Shown piece by piece: positions 1-7,466 of a stretch of 64,000 nt of DNA. Where the stretch lies: positions 186,001-250,000 of the forward strand of contig NZ_FUWS01000003.1 of the NCBI RefSeq assembly GCF_900167435.1, written 5' to 3'. Made by a program: the position numbers and the translations under genes. Below the pieces are notes generated by a model that saw only the letters and a program-made list of their open reading frames with translations, made no database searches and was not told where the DNA came from. Source of the DNA: Marinactinospora thermotolerans DSM 45154. GTDB lineage: Bacteria > Actinomycetota > Actinomycetes > Streptosporangiales > Streptosporangiaceae. The first letter of the stretch is position 1. Each line of letters opens with the position of its first letter.

Positions 1-442
1 AATCGGGGAACACCGTCCCCACGGGGCGGTCCACCGGGACCAGGGCGACCTGGTCCGGAGCAGGTACGGCCCCCACCTCTCCCACGGGTGCCGGTTCAGT
101 GGATTCGGTGAAGCCGAGCGGGCGTTCGGGCGGTTCGGCCCCCGTCTGCCCCGGATGGCTCAGGGCTCCCCCATCCGGCTCGACGACCGTGCTGTGCGCC
201 GGTCCTCCCGCCTCCGCGGACACGGGCCGCTCGACCTGACCGGTGACGGGGGTCCCACCGGTGGGAGCTTCCTCAGGGGCGTGGACGGGAGGTCCGATGT
301 GACGGTCGGCCAGCGCCGGCGCGGCGGGGAGGAGTCCGAAGAGAACGGCCACCACCGCGACCGATAAGGTCGGCGCGAGGCTGGTTATGGACACAGACCG
401 AATTCGGGCACGACATTGTTCGGAAGAAACGCGGAATGACAT
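1..442 (-). CDS. Secreted or membrane-anchored protein, 5' part only
   Basis: An open frame runs from an ATG at 442 to the left window edge without a stop (about 147 codons), so the C-terminal part lies outside. The first ~45 residues look like a long signal peptide: basic residues (Arg12, Arg14, Arg16), a hydrophobic stretch rich in Val, Leu and Ala, and an Ala-x-Ala cleavage site (APALA). The exported part that is visible is rich in Pro, Glu, Gly and Val and looks like a low-complexity linker without a recognisable domain. A GGGGGAA ribosome-binding site lies just upstream of the ATG. I cannot assign a function. It could be a cell-wall protein whose folded domain is beyond the edge. Confidence 0.6.
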   Translation of the reverse strand, partial: MSFRVSSEQCRARIRSVSITSLAPTLSVAVVAVLFGLLPAAPALADRHIGPPVHAPEEAPTGGTPVTGQVERPVSAEAGGPAHSTVVEPDGGALSHPGQTGAEPPERPLGFTESTEPAPVGEVGAVPAPDQVALVPVDRPVGTVFPD

Positions 443-676
443 GTAAATTCCCCCGTGAACGACTGTCGAGCCGCACAGGATATGTACGGCCAGTCACCGT
501 TGTTCAGAAGAACACACATCACCCATAACTCTCCGTTACCACGACGTTATCGGCGTGTCGGGTACCGGGACATCCGATGATTCCGCTATTGGACGACGCC
601 ACAGAGAGCGCGTCGCCACCCCACGACGCGTTTCCGACACCGGGATCCGGCCGGCGCTCCAGGCCCGGCCGGCGGA

Positions 677-1273
677 TCAGCCGACCTCGGTGTCCAGACA
701 GGCCGCGATGCAGTGCTCCAGGCGCCTGACCATGGCCGTGGGATCCTGGCCGGCCAGCGACGCCGCCCCGCCGGACCGACGCAGGACCGTGACGCCGACG
801 AGCAGCGAGGCGACCAGCGAGGCCCGGACCCGCGCATCGGGCCCGCCGATGTAGTCGGCCAGCGGATCGATGATGGCGTTTCGCAACCGCTCCTGGTAGA
901 CCGTCTGCAGGTCGGGATCGCTGCCCGAGTGCTCCAGCGCCCGCTGGAGGGGGGTGCCCTCCTCGTTGAAACGCCGCACCATGTACTCGGCCAGCCGGCG
1001 CGGAAGCGTCTGCACGTCCCCTTCGAAGATGCCGGGGAACACCGCCTCCGAGGCGATGACCTCGGCCAGCAGGCCCCGCTTGGCACCGAAGTAGCGATTG
1101 ATCAACGCCACGTTGACGCCGGCGTGGGCGGCGATCATCCGCGATGAGACCTGGGCGTACCCGGAGCTGGTGAACAGCTCGCGGGCACTGTCGAGAATGC
1201 GCTGGCGCGTCGCCTCCCGATCGCGCACCCGAGCCCGGTCGGCACAGGCCTCGGCCGCCTCCGCGCGGTTCAT
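677..1273 (-). CDS. TetR-family transcriptional regulator
   Basis: A 198-aa protein with a TetR-type N-terminal helix-turn-helix at about residues 20-68, including the GYAQVSSRMIAAHAGV recognition region and the INRYFGAKRGLL segment that follows it. The C-terminal ~130 residues form the variable ligand-binding, dimerisation half. I chose the ATG at 1273 because GAGGGA lies at the right distance upstream; a GTG at 1288 is also in frame but has no ribosome-binding site. It is divergent from a DHA2 drug-efflux gene, and the intergenic region carries inverted repeats inside the efflux promoter. The usual arrangement is a repressor released by the pump's substrate. The ligand is unknown. Confidence 0.9.
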   Translation of the reverse strand: MNRAEAAEACADRARVRDREATRQRILDSARELFTSSGYAQVSSRMIAAHAGVNVALINRYFGAKRGLLAEVIASEAVFPGIFEGDVQTLPRRLAEYMVRRFNEEGTPLQRALEHSGSDPDLQTVYQERLRNAIIDPLADYIGGPDARVRASLVASLLVGVTVLRRSGGAASLAGQDPTAMVRRLEHCIAACLDTEVG

Positions 1274-1355
1274 GTCACGGTCCCTCACTCATCGTCGGCG
1301 GTCTCTCCCCGGACACCATCCTGCGACATCCGGGCTTGGGAGCATAGCGCCCGAT

Positions 1356-1384
1356 TTGACAAGTCAACACTGTTTACTTATACC
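1356..1384 (+). promoter_or_regulatory. Efflux-gene promoter with embedded TetR operator
   Basis: TTGACA at 1356-1361, a 17-bp spacer and TATACC at 1379-1384 form a near-consensus housekeeping promoter pointing at the efflux gene. The spacer contains an inverted repeat, GTCAACA-C-TGTTTAC (1363-1377, 6 of 7 arm positions paired). A second repeat, TTGAC-AA-GTCAA (1356-1367), overlaps the -35 box. A repressor bound here would block polymerase directly. That the neighbouring TetR protein binds this site is inference. Confidence 0.7.
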
Positions 1385-1436
1385 GGTACATGATGTGACA
1401 CCCCTCTTCCCTCACCCTTCTCGACGGGGAAGAGGC

Positions 1437-3053
1437 ATGCCTGAAAGCGGAAACGGGGGCTCGGTGACAGAGTTGGGGGACCGAACGGTGCGCAAGGAGG
1501 CGTTAGCCGAAGACGCGGCGAGCTCGGGGGAGGGCGTCCCCGCCTACTCCCGGCGGCAGGTGATCGAGATCCTGATCGGTCTCATGCTGGCCATGTTGAC
1601 CTCGATGCTCACCACGTCGATCGTCGGCACCGCGCTGCCGACGATCATCGGCGAGCTGGGCGGCCAGGACAAGCTTTCGTGGGTGGCCAGCGCGACGCTG
1701 CTCACGATGACCGCCTCGACCCCCCTGTGGGGCAAGCTCTCCGACATCTACGGGCGCAAACTGCTCTTCCAGATCGCGCTCGTCCTGTTCATCCTCTCCT
1801 CGGTGGCGGCCGGCTTCTCCCAGGACATGAGCTGGCTCATCGGGGCCCGCCTCGTCCAGGGCATCGGCGCCGGCGGCCTGGCCGCGCTGCCGCAGATCAT
1901 CCTGGCCGACGTGGTGGAGCCCCGCGAACGCGGACGCTACGCCGGCTTCCTCGGCGCGGTGTTCGGCGTGTCGACGGTGGCCGGACCGCTGCTGGGCGGC
2001 TTCATCGTGGACAGCCCCCTCGGCTGGCGCTGGTGCTTCTTCATCACCGTTCCGGTCGCGATCGTGGCGTTCATCGTGATCCAGTGGCTGCTGAAGATGC
2101 CCCGGCGGGAGCGCGGCGACACTCGTATCGACTGGTGGGGGGCCACCTTCATCGTCGCCTCCGCGAGCTGCGCCATGCTGGCGCTCAGCCTCGGCGGCAA
2201 GGAGTTCGAGTGGAACTCCGTCCCCACCTACGCGCTCGGCGCGGCCACGCTGGTCTTCGCCGTGCTGGCCGTGGTGGCCGAGCGCCGCGCCCAGGACCCG
2301 ATCATCCCGCCGCACCTGTTCCGCAACAGCACGTTCAACCTGGCCAGCCTGGCCTCCCTGCTGGTGGGCATCGCCATGTTCGGCGTCATGATCTACTTCC
2401 CGCAATACCTGCAAATTGTCAAGGGCATGACCCCGACCGAATCGGGGCTGATGACCCTGCCCATGGTCGTCGGCATGCTGGCCTCCTCGATCTCCTCCGG
2501 CATGCTGGTCAGCCGCAGCGGCAGGTGGAAGGGCTATCCGATCGTCGGCATGCTGCTGGTGGCCGCGGGCTTCGGTGTGCTGACGCTGCTCGACCTGCAC
2601 TCCAGCCTCGTCCTGGTCGGCGTCGGGGTCGGGCTGATCGGGCTGGGGCTCGGTCTGTCCATGCAGATCCTCATCCTGGCGACGCAGAACGCGCTGGCGC
2701 GCACGGACATGGCGGCGGCGACCTCCTCGGTGTCCTTCTTCCGCAACCTCGGCGGTTCGATCGGGGTGGCCGCGTTCGGGGCGATCATGACGAACACGCT
2801 CACCACGGAGATGACCGATGTCGCCGCGGCGTCGGCGGAGTCCGGCGTCTCGCCGGAGGCGCTCCAGGGCGCGGCCTCGGGGTCGCCCGAGGTGATCCAC
2901 GCGCTGCCCAACCCCCTCAGGGAGCTGGTCCTCACCGCGTTCAACGACGCGATGCACCAGGTGTTCCTCGTCGGCGTCCCCGTCGCGATACTCGCGTTCG
3001 TGGTGGTGCTCTTCCTCAAGCACGTGCCGCTGCGTTCGGCCCGCCCCCGCTGA
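1437..3053 (+). CDS. DHA2-type MFS drug:proton antiporter
   Basis: A 538-aa membrane protein with the layout of a 14-helix DHA2 transporter (EmrB/QacA type). After a hydrophilic N terminus of ~40 residues the first helix begins near residue 43. MFS motif A reads GKLSDIYGRK at about residues 99-108, and the motif C region reads GAVFGVSTVAGPLLGG. The start ATG at 1437 follows GGGGAAGAGG closely; the frame is open upstream but that part overlaps the regulator and reads as noise. It probably exports a hydrophobic or cationic toxic compound across the cell membrane using the proton gradient. The divergent TetR gene and the operator in the shared spacer suggest substrate-induced expression. The substrate cannot be told from sequence. 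Confidence 0.9.
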   Translation: MPESGNGGSVTELGDRTVRKEALAEDAASSGEGVPAYSRRQVIEILIGLMLAMLTSMLTTSIVGTALPTIIGELGGQDKLSWVASATLLTMTASTPLWGKLSDIYGRKLLFQIALVLFILSSVAAGFSQDMSWLIGARLVQGIGAGGLAALPQIILADVVEPRERGRYAGFLGAVFGVSTVAGPLLGGFIVDSPLGWRWCFFITVPVAIVAFIVIQWLLKMPRRERGDTRIDWWGATFIVASASCAMLALSLGGKEFEWNSVPTYALGAATLVFAVLAVVAERRAQDPIIPPHLFRNSTFNLASLASLLVGIAMFGVMIYFPQYLQIVKGMTPTESGLMTLPMVVGMLASSISSGMLVSRSGRWKGYPIVGMLLVAAGFGVLTLLDLHSSLVLVGVGVGLIGLGLGLSMQILILATQNALARTDMAAATSSVSFFRNLGGSIGVAAFGAIMTNTLTTEMTDVAAASAESGVSPEALQGAASGSPEVIHALPNPLRELVLTAFNDAMHQVFLVGVPVAILAFVVVLFLKHVPLRSARPR

Positions 3054-3076
3054 CCCTCCCCCTATCCCGACCCACG

Positions 3077-3115
3077 CCCCGGCCGGCCCCTTTATGGAGG
3101 GGTTCCGGTCGGGGC
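3077..3115. terminator. Imperfect hairpin between convergent genes
   Basis: A GC-rich imperfect hairpin (CCCCGGCCGG...CCCCT / AGGGG...CCGGTCGGGG) lies between the 3' ends of the efflux gene and the convergent acetyltransferase gene. It has no U-tract. It may end transcription from both sides. Confidence 0.4.
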
Positions 3116-3124
3116 GCCGTCGTC

Positions 3125-3586
3125 TCAGAGGTAGCGGCGAAACCCCTCGGCGGCGTTCTCAAAGCCCATCGACCGGTAGAAGGCGTGCGCGTCCGGCCGG
3201 CTCTCGTGGAACAGCACCTCGATCTTGTAGCACCCGGCGGCGACGCAGCGTTCGACCGCGTCCTCCACGAGCGCCCGCCCCACCCCGCGCCGACGGCAGG
3301 CGCCGTCCACCACGACGTTGTCGACGATGGCCCAGGGCTGGGCGTCGTGGGTGAGGTTGGCGACCATGATCAGGTCGAGCGTGCCGATAATCTGTCCCCG
3401 CCGCTCGGCGACGAGGATCGTACGGTCGGGATCGTTCTCGATCCGGGTCCAGGACCGGACCGCGGCCGAGGACATGCGGACGGTGCCGCCCTGCGCGGGC
3501 ATCGTGTCGCCCAGATCACGCAGGAGGCGCAGGATCGCCCCTAGGTCGGACCTTATGGCCGCACGGATAATCATGGCTTTCGGCAT
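3125..3586 (-). CDS. GNAT-family N-acetyltransferase
   Basis: A 153-aa single-domain GNAT protein. The acetyl-CoA pyrophosphate-binding loop reads RRRGVGRAL at about residues 98-106, followed by the helix VEDAVERC. The C-terminal part HAFYRSMGFE is the typical Tyr-containing motif B of small-molecule acetyltransferases. Such enzymes transfer acetyl from acetyl-CoA to an amine of a small molecule or protein N terminus; the substrate is not predictable. Two starts are possible (3586 or ATG at 3574) and neither has a clear ribosome-binding site. It is a single gene convergent with the efflux gene. Confidence 0.85.
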   Translation of the reverse strand: MPKAMIIRAAIRSDLGAILRLLRDLGDTMPAQGGTVRMSSAAVRSWTRIENDPDRTILVAERRGQIIGTLDLIMVANLTHDAQPWAIVDNVVVDGACRRRGVGRALVEDAVERCVAAGCYKIEVLFHESRPDAHAFYRSMGFENAAEGFRRYL

Positions 3587-3793
3587 CGTAGCCGACAGCG
3601 ATCCACAAGACAGACGTCAGCCCTCATCAAGGGCGCAAAAGGGCGCCGGTCCGGAGTTTCCGTGGATCTCCGGACCGGCACCCCGCAGCCCTGCTGGTCG
3701 ACGTCGCCGTACCCCGGCGCCCCGATCGGGCCCGTCGCGTGGACGGCCCGGCCGAAAACGCACCCCGATGGCGCCGGGGGCGCTGCCGGCGGG

Positions 3794-5002
3794 TCACGGC
3801 CGGATGATGCGGACCCCTTCACCACCCTCGGGTGTGCCTGAGGTGCCCGGAGAGGACTCCGGCCGCCGGTAGATGCCCGTCATCCCCGGATCGCCGCCCA
3901 CGGCTCCCTGAGGCTTGTCCCCCTCGTCCGGGGCCGGACCCGCGTAGCGGAACCCCTGGGGCCTCGGCGGGTGCTGGCGGACCGGCTGGGACTTCGGCCC
4001 GGTGGCGGGGGAGGACGCGGAGGTCTCGCCCGGCTTGAGGCGGATGGTCTCCTCCTGGTCGTCCGCCGGTTCGATCTTGATGGTGGCCTCGCCCTCGGCC
4101 GACGGGAGCTTGGCGGTGGGCTCGTCGGTGGCGGCCGGCGCCGTGGGGGCCGCGGACGCGCCAGGCCGCGCGGGGGCCTTCTGCGCGGGGGCGGGGGCCG
4201 CGGCGGGGGCGACGGGAGCGTCCTTCTTCGCCTGGCCGGCGCTCGGAGCGGGCTTCGCGCCGTCCTTGGCTTCCTTGACTTCCTTCTTCGCGGCCTCCTT
4301 GACGGACTCGGCCTCCTTGCGCGCCTCGGCGTCGGGCCGCTTCAGGTCCGCTTCGAGCGGGCCGGCGTTCTTCTCGGCGGTGAGCAGCTCGGCGAGCGTG
4401 TCGCGCATGTCCCCGAGACGGCGGACCGCCTCGGCGTGCGTGGCGGTCAGCGTCGCCAGGCGGCGGTCGGCGGTGTCGTGGATCTTCTTGGCGCGCCCCT
4501 CGGCCTCGGCGAGCTTGCGCTCGGCCTCCTGGCGGGCCTGGTCGCGCAGCTGCTCGGCCTCCTGCTTGGCCGAGGCGACCAGCTCCTTGGCCTGGTCGCG
4601 CGCGCTGCCCAGGACACGCTCGGCGTGGGCGTCGGCGTCCTTGATCCGCTTGGCGGCCTCGTCCTGGGCCGTCTTGCGGGTCTGCTCGACCTCCTTGTCG
4701 ACCCGCGCCCGCTTGTCCGCGGCCTCTTCCTCGGCGATGCGCAGGATCTCGGCCATGCGCTCGCTGATCTGCTCGTGCTCGGGTTTGACCGCGGCCTTCT
4801 CGCGGGCCTCGGCCAGCTCACGGCGCAACTGCTCCATCTCGTCGTGCGCGCGGGCCAGACGTTCCTGGAGGTCGCGGATCTGGTTGTGGTTGCGGACGAC
4901 GAAGTCGTCGACCTGGTGCTTGTCGTAGCCGCCCTTCCGCACGGTGGGGAAGGCGTCTTCACGGAGAAGATTCGGCAGTATCTCGGTGCTGTGTTCTTTC
5001 AT
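3794..5002 (-). CDS. DivIVA-domain coiled-coil protein
   Basis: A 402-aa protein. The N terminus (about residues 15-35, FPTVRKGGYDKHQVDDFV) is the DivIVA/Wag31-like membrane-binding motif. Residues ~40-210 are strongly coiled-coil (long runs of E, K, R, A with heptad spacing), with AKQEAEQLRDQARQEAE-type repeats. The rest (~210-402) is a disordered Ala/Pro/Lys-rich tail. Actinobacterial relatives organise polar growth, septation or a cytoskeletal scaffold. The long acidic/Pro tail distinguishes it from the short canonical Wag31 protein, so a Scy/FilP-like accessory role is as likely as the core polar-growth function. The gene stands alone, and a divergent intergenic region precedes it. Confidence 0.75.
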   Translation of the reverse strand: MKEHSTEILPNLLREDAFPTVRKGGYDKHQVDDFVVRNHNQIRDLQERLARAHDEMEQLRRELAEAREKAAVKPEHEQISERMAEILRIAEEEAADKRARVDKEVEQTRKTAQDEAAKRIKDADAHAERVLGSARDQAKELVASAKQEAEQLRDQARQEAERKLAEAEGRAKKIHDTADRRLATLTATHAEAVRRLGDMRDTLAELLTAEKNAGPLEADLKRPDAEARKEAESVKEAAKKEVKEAKDGAKPAPSAGQAKKDAPVAPAAAPAPAQKAPARPGASAAPTAPAATDEPTAKLPSAEGEATIKIEPADDQEETIRLKPGETSASSPATGPKSQPVRQHPPRPQGFRYAGPAPDEGDKPQGAVGGDPGMTGIYRRPESSPGTSGTPEGGEGVRIIRP

Positions 5003-5367
5003 GTCCTAATCAACCAGGTTGGCTACAAGACGGGGTGGAAGCCTCACCACTCTGCCTACCATCCCCATAACGGCGGGGAAACACTCGGGTGACGTTCATT
5101 TCACGTTTTTCGGACGTGTGGTCATCTGTGGCGACAGGGAGTGATGGAGTGTACGGAACGTGACACCTCGGACGGCAGAACGGGCCGGGACCATGACCCG
5201 TCCCCGGACCCGGCGGGATCGAGGGGGGCGGCCCGCGATGCCGGACCGTCGAGATCACCGGGATCGCGTTCCAACTAAGGTATGCGCGTTCTCGCACGCG
5301 CGTGGACGCTAGAGGCCATTCCGTTACCGCCCTACCGCCGCGCATCCGACTCCGAGGAGGCCCACAC
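5003..5367. other. Divergent intergenic region
   Basis: 365 bp between the DivIVA-like gene and the gamma-carbonic anhydrase gene. It must hold both promoters. I see no convincing gene, hairpin or strong -35/-10 pair. A GAGGAGG ribosome-binding site for the right-hand gene sits at its end. Confidence 0.5.
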
Positions 5368-5895
5368 ATGACCGGTCCACTGGTGGGGGACGCCGCGTTC
5401 GGCTCGCCCGACATCGCACCGGACGCCTGGATCGCGCCGGGGGCGGTCATCGTCGGCCGGGTGCGCATCGGCGCGGGCAGCAGCGTCTGGTACGGCTCGG
5501 TGCTGCGCGCCGACACCGAGGACATCATCGTCGGCGAGCGGTGCAACATCCAGGACCAGTGCGGGCTGCACTCCGACCCGGGCGAACCCGCGATCCTGGC
5601 CGACCGCGTGAGCCTGGGCCACAAGGCGATGGTCCACGGCGCGATCGTCGAGGAGGGGGCGCTCATCGGTATCGGCGCGATCGTCCTGGGCGGCGCGCGG
5701 GTCGGTGCCGGCGCGCTCGTGGCGGCGGGGTCCCTGGTCCCACCCGGCCGGACGGTCCCCCCCGGCACGCTGTGGGCCGGTGTCCCCGGAAAGGTGATCC
5801 GCGAACTCACCGACGACGACCGCGCGGTGTTCGCGCGCACCCCGGAGAAGTACGCCTCCTACGCCCAGGAGCACCGCGGCGTGCGCTGGCGCTGA
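5368..5895 (+). CDS. Gamma-class carbonic anhydrase-like hexapeptide protein
   Basis: A 175-aa left-handed beta-helix protein made of hexapeptide repeats ([LIV]-G-x4). The three histidines expected to bind the metal are present: His68 in GLHSDP, and His85 and His90 in GHKAMVH. Arg47 and Asp49 (LRAD) match the conserved trimer-interface residues of the gamma-CA/YrdA/PaaY group. Members form trimers with metal between subunits and hydrate CO2, or act as thioesterase-like enzymes. The ATG at 5368 follows GAGGAGG at 8 nt; the frame is open upstream, but without a ribosome-binding site. It appears monocistronic. Enzyme activity in this group varies, so carbonic anhydrase is a family-level call. 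Confidence 0.88.
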   Translation: MTGPLVGDAAFGSPDIAPDAWIAPGAVIVGRVRIGAGSSVWYGSVLRADTEDIIVGERCNIQDQCGLHSDPGEPAILADRVSLGHKAMVHGAIVEEGALIGIGAIVLGGARVGAGALVAAGSLVPPGRTVPPGTLWAGVPGKVIRELTDDDRAVFARTPEKYASYAQEHRGVRWR

Positions 5896-6183
5896 GCGGA
5901 CCAGTTCGGACGGACACTCCTTCCCTGTCTTCGTTTCATGTTCTTGCGGCCGAATCGGCTCTGAGAAACAGACATGGAACCTCTGATCGCCTCCGTTTCA
6001 TTGCCTTTCAGACCAGCCTTGGAATGGAAGCAACAGATGGTTCCAGAATGGTCCCTCTGGGTCATGTGGCGGAAGGCTACTGCCACGTAGCCTTGACCGC
6101 GGAGACGGTGTGTCCTATCAGACCGCCCAGGACGTCGCGGCCGTCTCCCCGGCTCGAACCCGATTTCGATGGAGGTGGCCGCG

Positions 6184-6420
6184 GTGAACTCCAACCTCGA
6201 TACGCGCCTCCACGACCACGTGGCGCTCGCCGAGATCGAGCTGTACTCCGAGCTGCTGACCGCCGTGGCCGCCACCGAGGGACGGCTGTCGACCGAGCAG
6301 ATCGACGCGGTGCTCGGCGTCCTCCCCCAACGGCGCGCCGGCGACTCCGACGCGCACGTCCCGCTGTCGCCCGAGCCCCGGCGCCGCCGCGGACGCTGCC
6401 CCCAGCGCTCACGGCGCTGA
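6184..6420 (+). CDS. Small conserved-looking protein of unknown function
   Basis: A 78-aa protein with an acidic helical N-terminal half (LHDHVALAEIELYSELL ... LSTEQIDAVLGV) and a basic Arg-rich tail. The helical part resembles small hypothetical proteins seen beside regulatory genes in actinomycetes, but I cannot name a family. I prefer the GTG at 6184 because GGAGG at 6171-6175 sits 8 nt before it; an in-frame ATG at 6169 overlaps that ribosome-binding site. The 288 bp before it are less GC-rich than the surroundings and probably contain its promoter. No function can be assigned. Confidence 0.6.
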   Translation: MNSNLDTRLHDHVALAEIELYSELLTAVAATEGRLSTEQIDAVLGVLPQRRAGDSDAHVPLSPEPRRRRGRCPQRSRR

Positions 6421-6539
6421 GCCGTGGCCGGCGGCGCCCTCCCCGCGGCGGCGGCCGGGCACGGGCCGCGAAAACGGATACCGCCAGGGGACGTCGTTCC
6501 GGTACCGTCGGGCCCTCCCGCCCCGAAGGAGTCCCGGTC

Positions 6540-7382
6540 GTGGCACGCAAGCGCAGGGCGCCCGCACCTCCCGCCCGCATCCTGATCACCGGGGACGTCC
6601 ACGGCGCGTTCGCGCTGCTGGCCGCCTGGTCGTCGGCCGTCCGCGCCTGGCTCGGCCCGCTCGACGCCATCCTGGCCGTCGGCGACGTCGAGGCCAACCG
6701 CGACGAGGCCGACGCCGCGGGCGTGCGCTCCCCCGCCGGCCACCGCGGGATCGGCGACTTCCCGCTCCTGGCCGAGGGGCTGATCGACCTGGGTGCCCCG
6801 TTGTACTTCATCGGTGGCAACCACGAGCCCTGGCCCGCCCTGGACGCGGCCGGCCCCGGGCGGTGGAGCCGGGACGTCCACTTCCTGGGCCGCGCGGGCC
6901 GCACCGAGATCGCAGGTCTCGGCGTGGCGTTCCTGTCCGGCATCCACTCGGCCCGTGTCAGCGACGCCGCCCGGCCGCGACGCGAGACCGCTCGGGAGCG
7001 CAGCTACTACACCGCCGAGGAGGTGCGGCGGGTCGGTCGGGGCGTGGGCCGCTCGGCCCCGGTCGACCTCCTGCTCACCCACGACTGGCCGGCGGGGATC
7101 GGCGCCCCCGACCGGGCCGACGCCGGCCGGCCCGAGCTACGCGCCCTGTGCGAGCGCCTGCGACCGCGCTGGCACTTCTGCGGTCACCTGCACGACCGAC
7201 ACCAGGCGACCATCGGCCCCACCGAGGTCGTGTGCCTCGGCCACATCCGCGACGGGGCGCCCGCCTTCGCCGTCGTCGAGCGCGACACCGGGGGCGACCT
7301 CCGGATGGTTCACCAGGTGGCGCCGCCCGACTTCCGCCCCGGGCCCGACCCCCGCCTCCTCGGGAGCGCGGTCCGGCCGTGA
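6540..7382 (+). CDS. Calcineurin-like metallophosphoesterase
   Basis: A 280-aa protein with the full set of metallophosphoesterase motifs in order: ITGDVHG (Asp19, His21), AVGDVE, GGNHEPW, LLLTHDW and FCGHLHDRH. These bind two metal ions and cleave phosphomono- or diesters in the cytoplasm. The spacing fits the family that includes small-molecule and nucleotide phosphatases; the substrate is unknown. Translation starts at the GTG at 6540 after GAAGGAG. The first ~12 residues are basic and probably disordered. A strong hairpin follows the stop codon, so the gene is transcriptionally separate from the convergent oxidoreductase gene. Confidence 0.85.
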   Translation: MARKRRAPAPPARILITGDVHGAFALLAAWSSAVRAWLGPLDAILAVGDVEANRDEADAAGVRSPAGHRGIGDFPLLAEGLIDLGAPLYFIGGNHEPWPALDAAGPGRWSRDVHFLGRAGRTEIAGLGVAFLSGIHSARVSDAARPRRETARERSYYTAEEVRRVGRGVGRSAPVDLLLTHDWPAGIGAPDRADAGRPELRALCERLRPRWHFCGHLHDRHQATIGPTEVVCLGHIRDGAPAFAVVERDTGGDLRMVHQVAPPDFRPGPDPRLLGSAVRP

Positions 7383-7403
7383 GCCCGCCGGCGGGCCGCG
7401 CGA

Positions 7404-7447
7404 ACGACGAGGCCCGGACACGTGGTGACGTGTCCGGGCCTCGTCGT
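7404..7447. terminator. Bidirectional terminator hairpin
   Basis: A perfect 20-bp inverted repeat with a GGTG loop (arms 7404-7423 and 7428-7447) lies between two convergent genes. There is no long U-tract on either side, as is common in high-GC genomes. Confidence 0.8.
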
Positions 7448-7466
7448 GTGCCGGCCGGTAAAGGCG

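Noticed and set aside
3571-3825. 84-codon minus-strand frame beside the GNAT gene
   Set aside because: Overlaps the 5' end of the acetyltransferase, has no ribosome-binding site and a noisy Pro/Arg-rich composition.
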